From Gammaproteobacteria bacterium (GTDB taxonomy: Bacteria > Pseudomonadota > Gammaproteobacteria > Chromatiales > Chromatiaceae): a DNA stretch of 5,121 bases. Numbering within the stretch: position 1 is the stretch's first letter; each line of letters starts with the position of its first letter. The DNA lies in assembly GCA_030620735.1 (NCBI GenBank), contig JAUXDV010000158.1, positions 1 to 5,121 of the forward strand, written 5' to 3'. This document shows, piece after piece, positions 4,763 to 5,121 of the stretch. The position numbers and the translations under genes were made by a program. Below the pieces are notes generated by a model. It did no database searches, was not told the origin of the DNA, and saw only the letters and a list, made by a program, of their open reading frames with translations.

Positions 4763-5121
4763 TACTGCGATCATTATTCCGCTTGTCATCGGCATTTCCA
4801 TGCTGCTTGGAAGTTGCACCCAGAAAGCGCCTGGCGTGGATCTCGACCGGGTCATGAAAATCACCACACAGAGCATGCAGAGATACGAACAGACAAATCT
4901 GAGCGGGGTCAAAGGCGAGATGGATGATCTGGCAATGGCGCAATTCAGCCGGGATCTGGCCGATGATCTGCGCCTGGCGCAGCCTCCTCTCTATGCAAGC
5001 CCGATTGGCATCGTGGTTGCGAAAGATGGATCAATTCAGGGCTACAACGACAAGAATGGCAACTATGTCAGGGAGACAGGTGAAGGGGATCTCTTCAAAA
5101 TCGAGATAGACAGCCAGAACA
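4752..5121 (+). CDS. Lipoprotein of unknown function, 3'-truncated by the window
   Basis: Starting at ATG 4752, a frame stays open to the end of the window for 123 codons plus one base, so only the N-terminal part is seen. It opens with MKFNTAIIIPLVIGISMLLG and a lipobox L19-G20-S21-C22, giving a lipid-modified Cys22 after signal peptidase II. Thr at +2, not Asp, favours the outer membrane over retention at the inner membrane. The mature part begins with a polar helical stretch (30-75, VMKITTQSMQRYEQ, DLAMAQFSRDLADDLRLA) and then a beta-like segment, PIGIVVAKDGSIQGYNDKNG (84-103). No family is recognised. The start lies inside the acetyltransferase gene, whose stop is at 4760-4762, so the two are overlapped and probably translationally coupled. 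The minus-strand frame opposite is a shadow: the lipobox and leader make the plus strand convincing. Confidence 0.85.
   Translation, partial: MKFNTAIIIPLVIGISMLLGSCTQKAPGVDLDRVMKITTQSMQRYEQTNLSGVKGEMDDLAMAQFSRDLADDLRLAQPPLYASPIGIVVAKDGSIQGYNDKNGNYVRETGEGDLFKIEIDSQN

Noticed and set aside
4722..4943. 73-codon minus-strand frame near the right end
   Set aside because: The plus-strand frame here has a signal peptide and lipobox and remains open to the window end, which explains the region better.

Overview
The window is bacterial, gene-dense, and carries every supported gene on the plus strand. Family content (an ethylbenzene-dehydrogenase-type haem protein, a SCO-type copper chaperone, several Sec-exported proteins and a lipoprotein) and the types of dispersed palindromic repeat in the gaps suggest a respiratory gammaproteobacterium, perhaps of the sulfur-oxidising/Chromatiales kind. 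That placement is an inference; there is no marker gene here.

Layout. Positions 1-450 hold the 3' end of a membrane-anchored haem-binding protein (EB_dh/DMSO-reductase gamma-like). The 248-bp gap that follows is packed with two mobile-type palindromic repeats: a MITE-like element at 484-552 and a REPIN-like pair of inverted REP palindromes at about 578-660. A SCO/SenC copper chaperone follows (699-1289). After a gap with no convincing gene comes a self-contained FitAB-type toxin-antitoxin operon (1544-2202). It has a readable promoter (TTGACC-N17-TATCAT, extended -10), a probable operator half-site on the -10, a TTG-started antitoxin and a toxin overlapping it by GTGA. A 156-bp gap carries an imperfect inverted repeat that may be a transposon relic.

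The right half holds five genes. Three encode unrecognised envelope proteins: a four-cysteine periplasmic protein (2359-2901), a two-helix membrane protein (2942-3307) and a DUF4124-like periplasmic protein with a C-terminal acidic/arginine repeat (3356-3853). After another dispersed palindrome (3872-3908) come a GNAT acetyltransferase with a probable degenerate second GNAT half (3926-4762) and an overlapping lipoprotein gene (4752 onward) that runs off the window.

How they work together. The first two coding regions fit periplasmic electron transport and cytochrome oxidase maturation, though they are separated by repeats and need not be one operon. The TA pair is an independent accessory module. 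The three envelope genes may be cotranscribed, but nothing in the sequence names a shared pathway. I see no CRISPR, phage, secretion or defence system besides the TA pair, and no clearly new system. The most notable signals are the concentration of different dispersed repeat families in the gaps, including a compensatory base-pair change between the two REP hairpins, the promoter/operator of the TA operon, and the apparent GNAT duplication.
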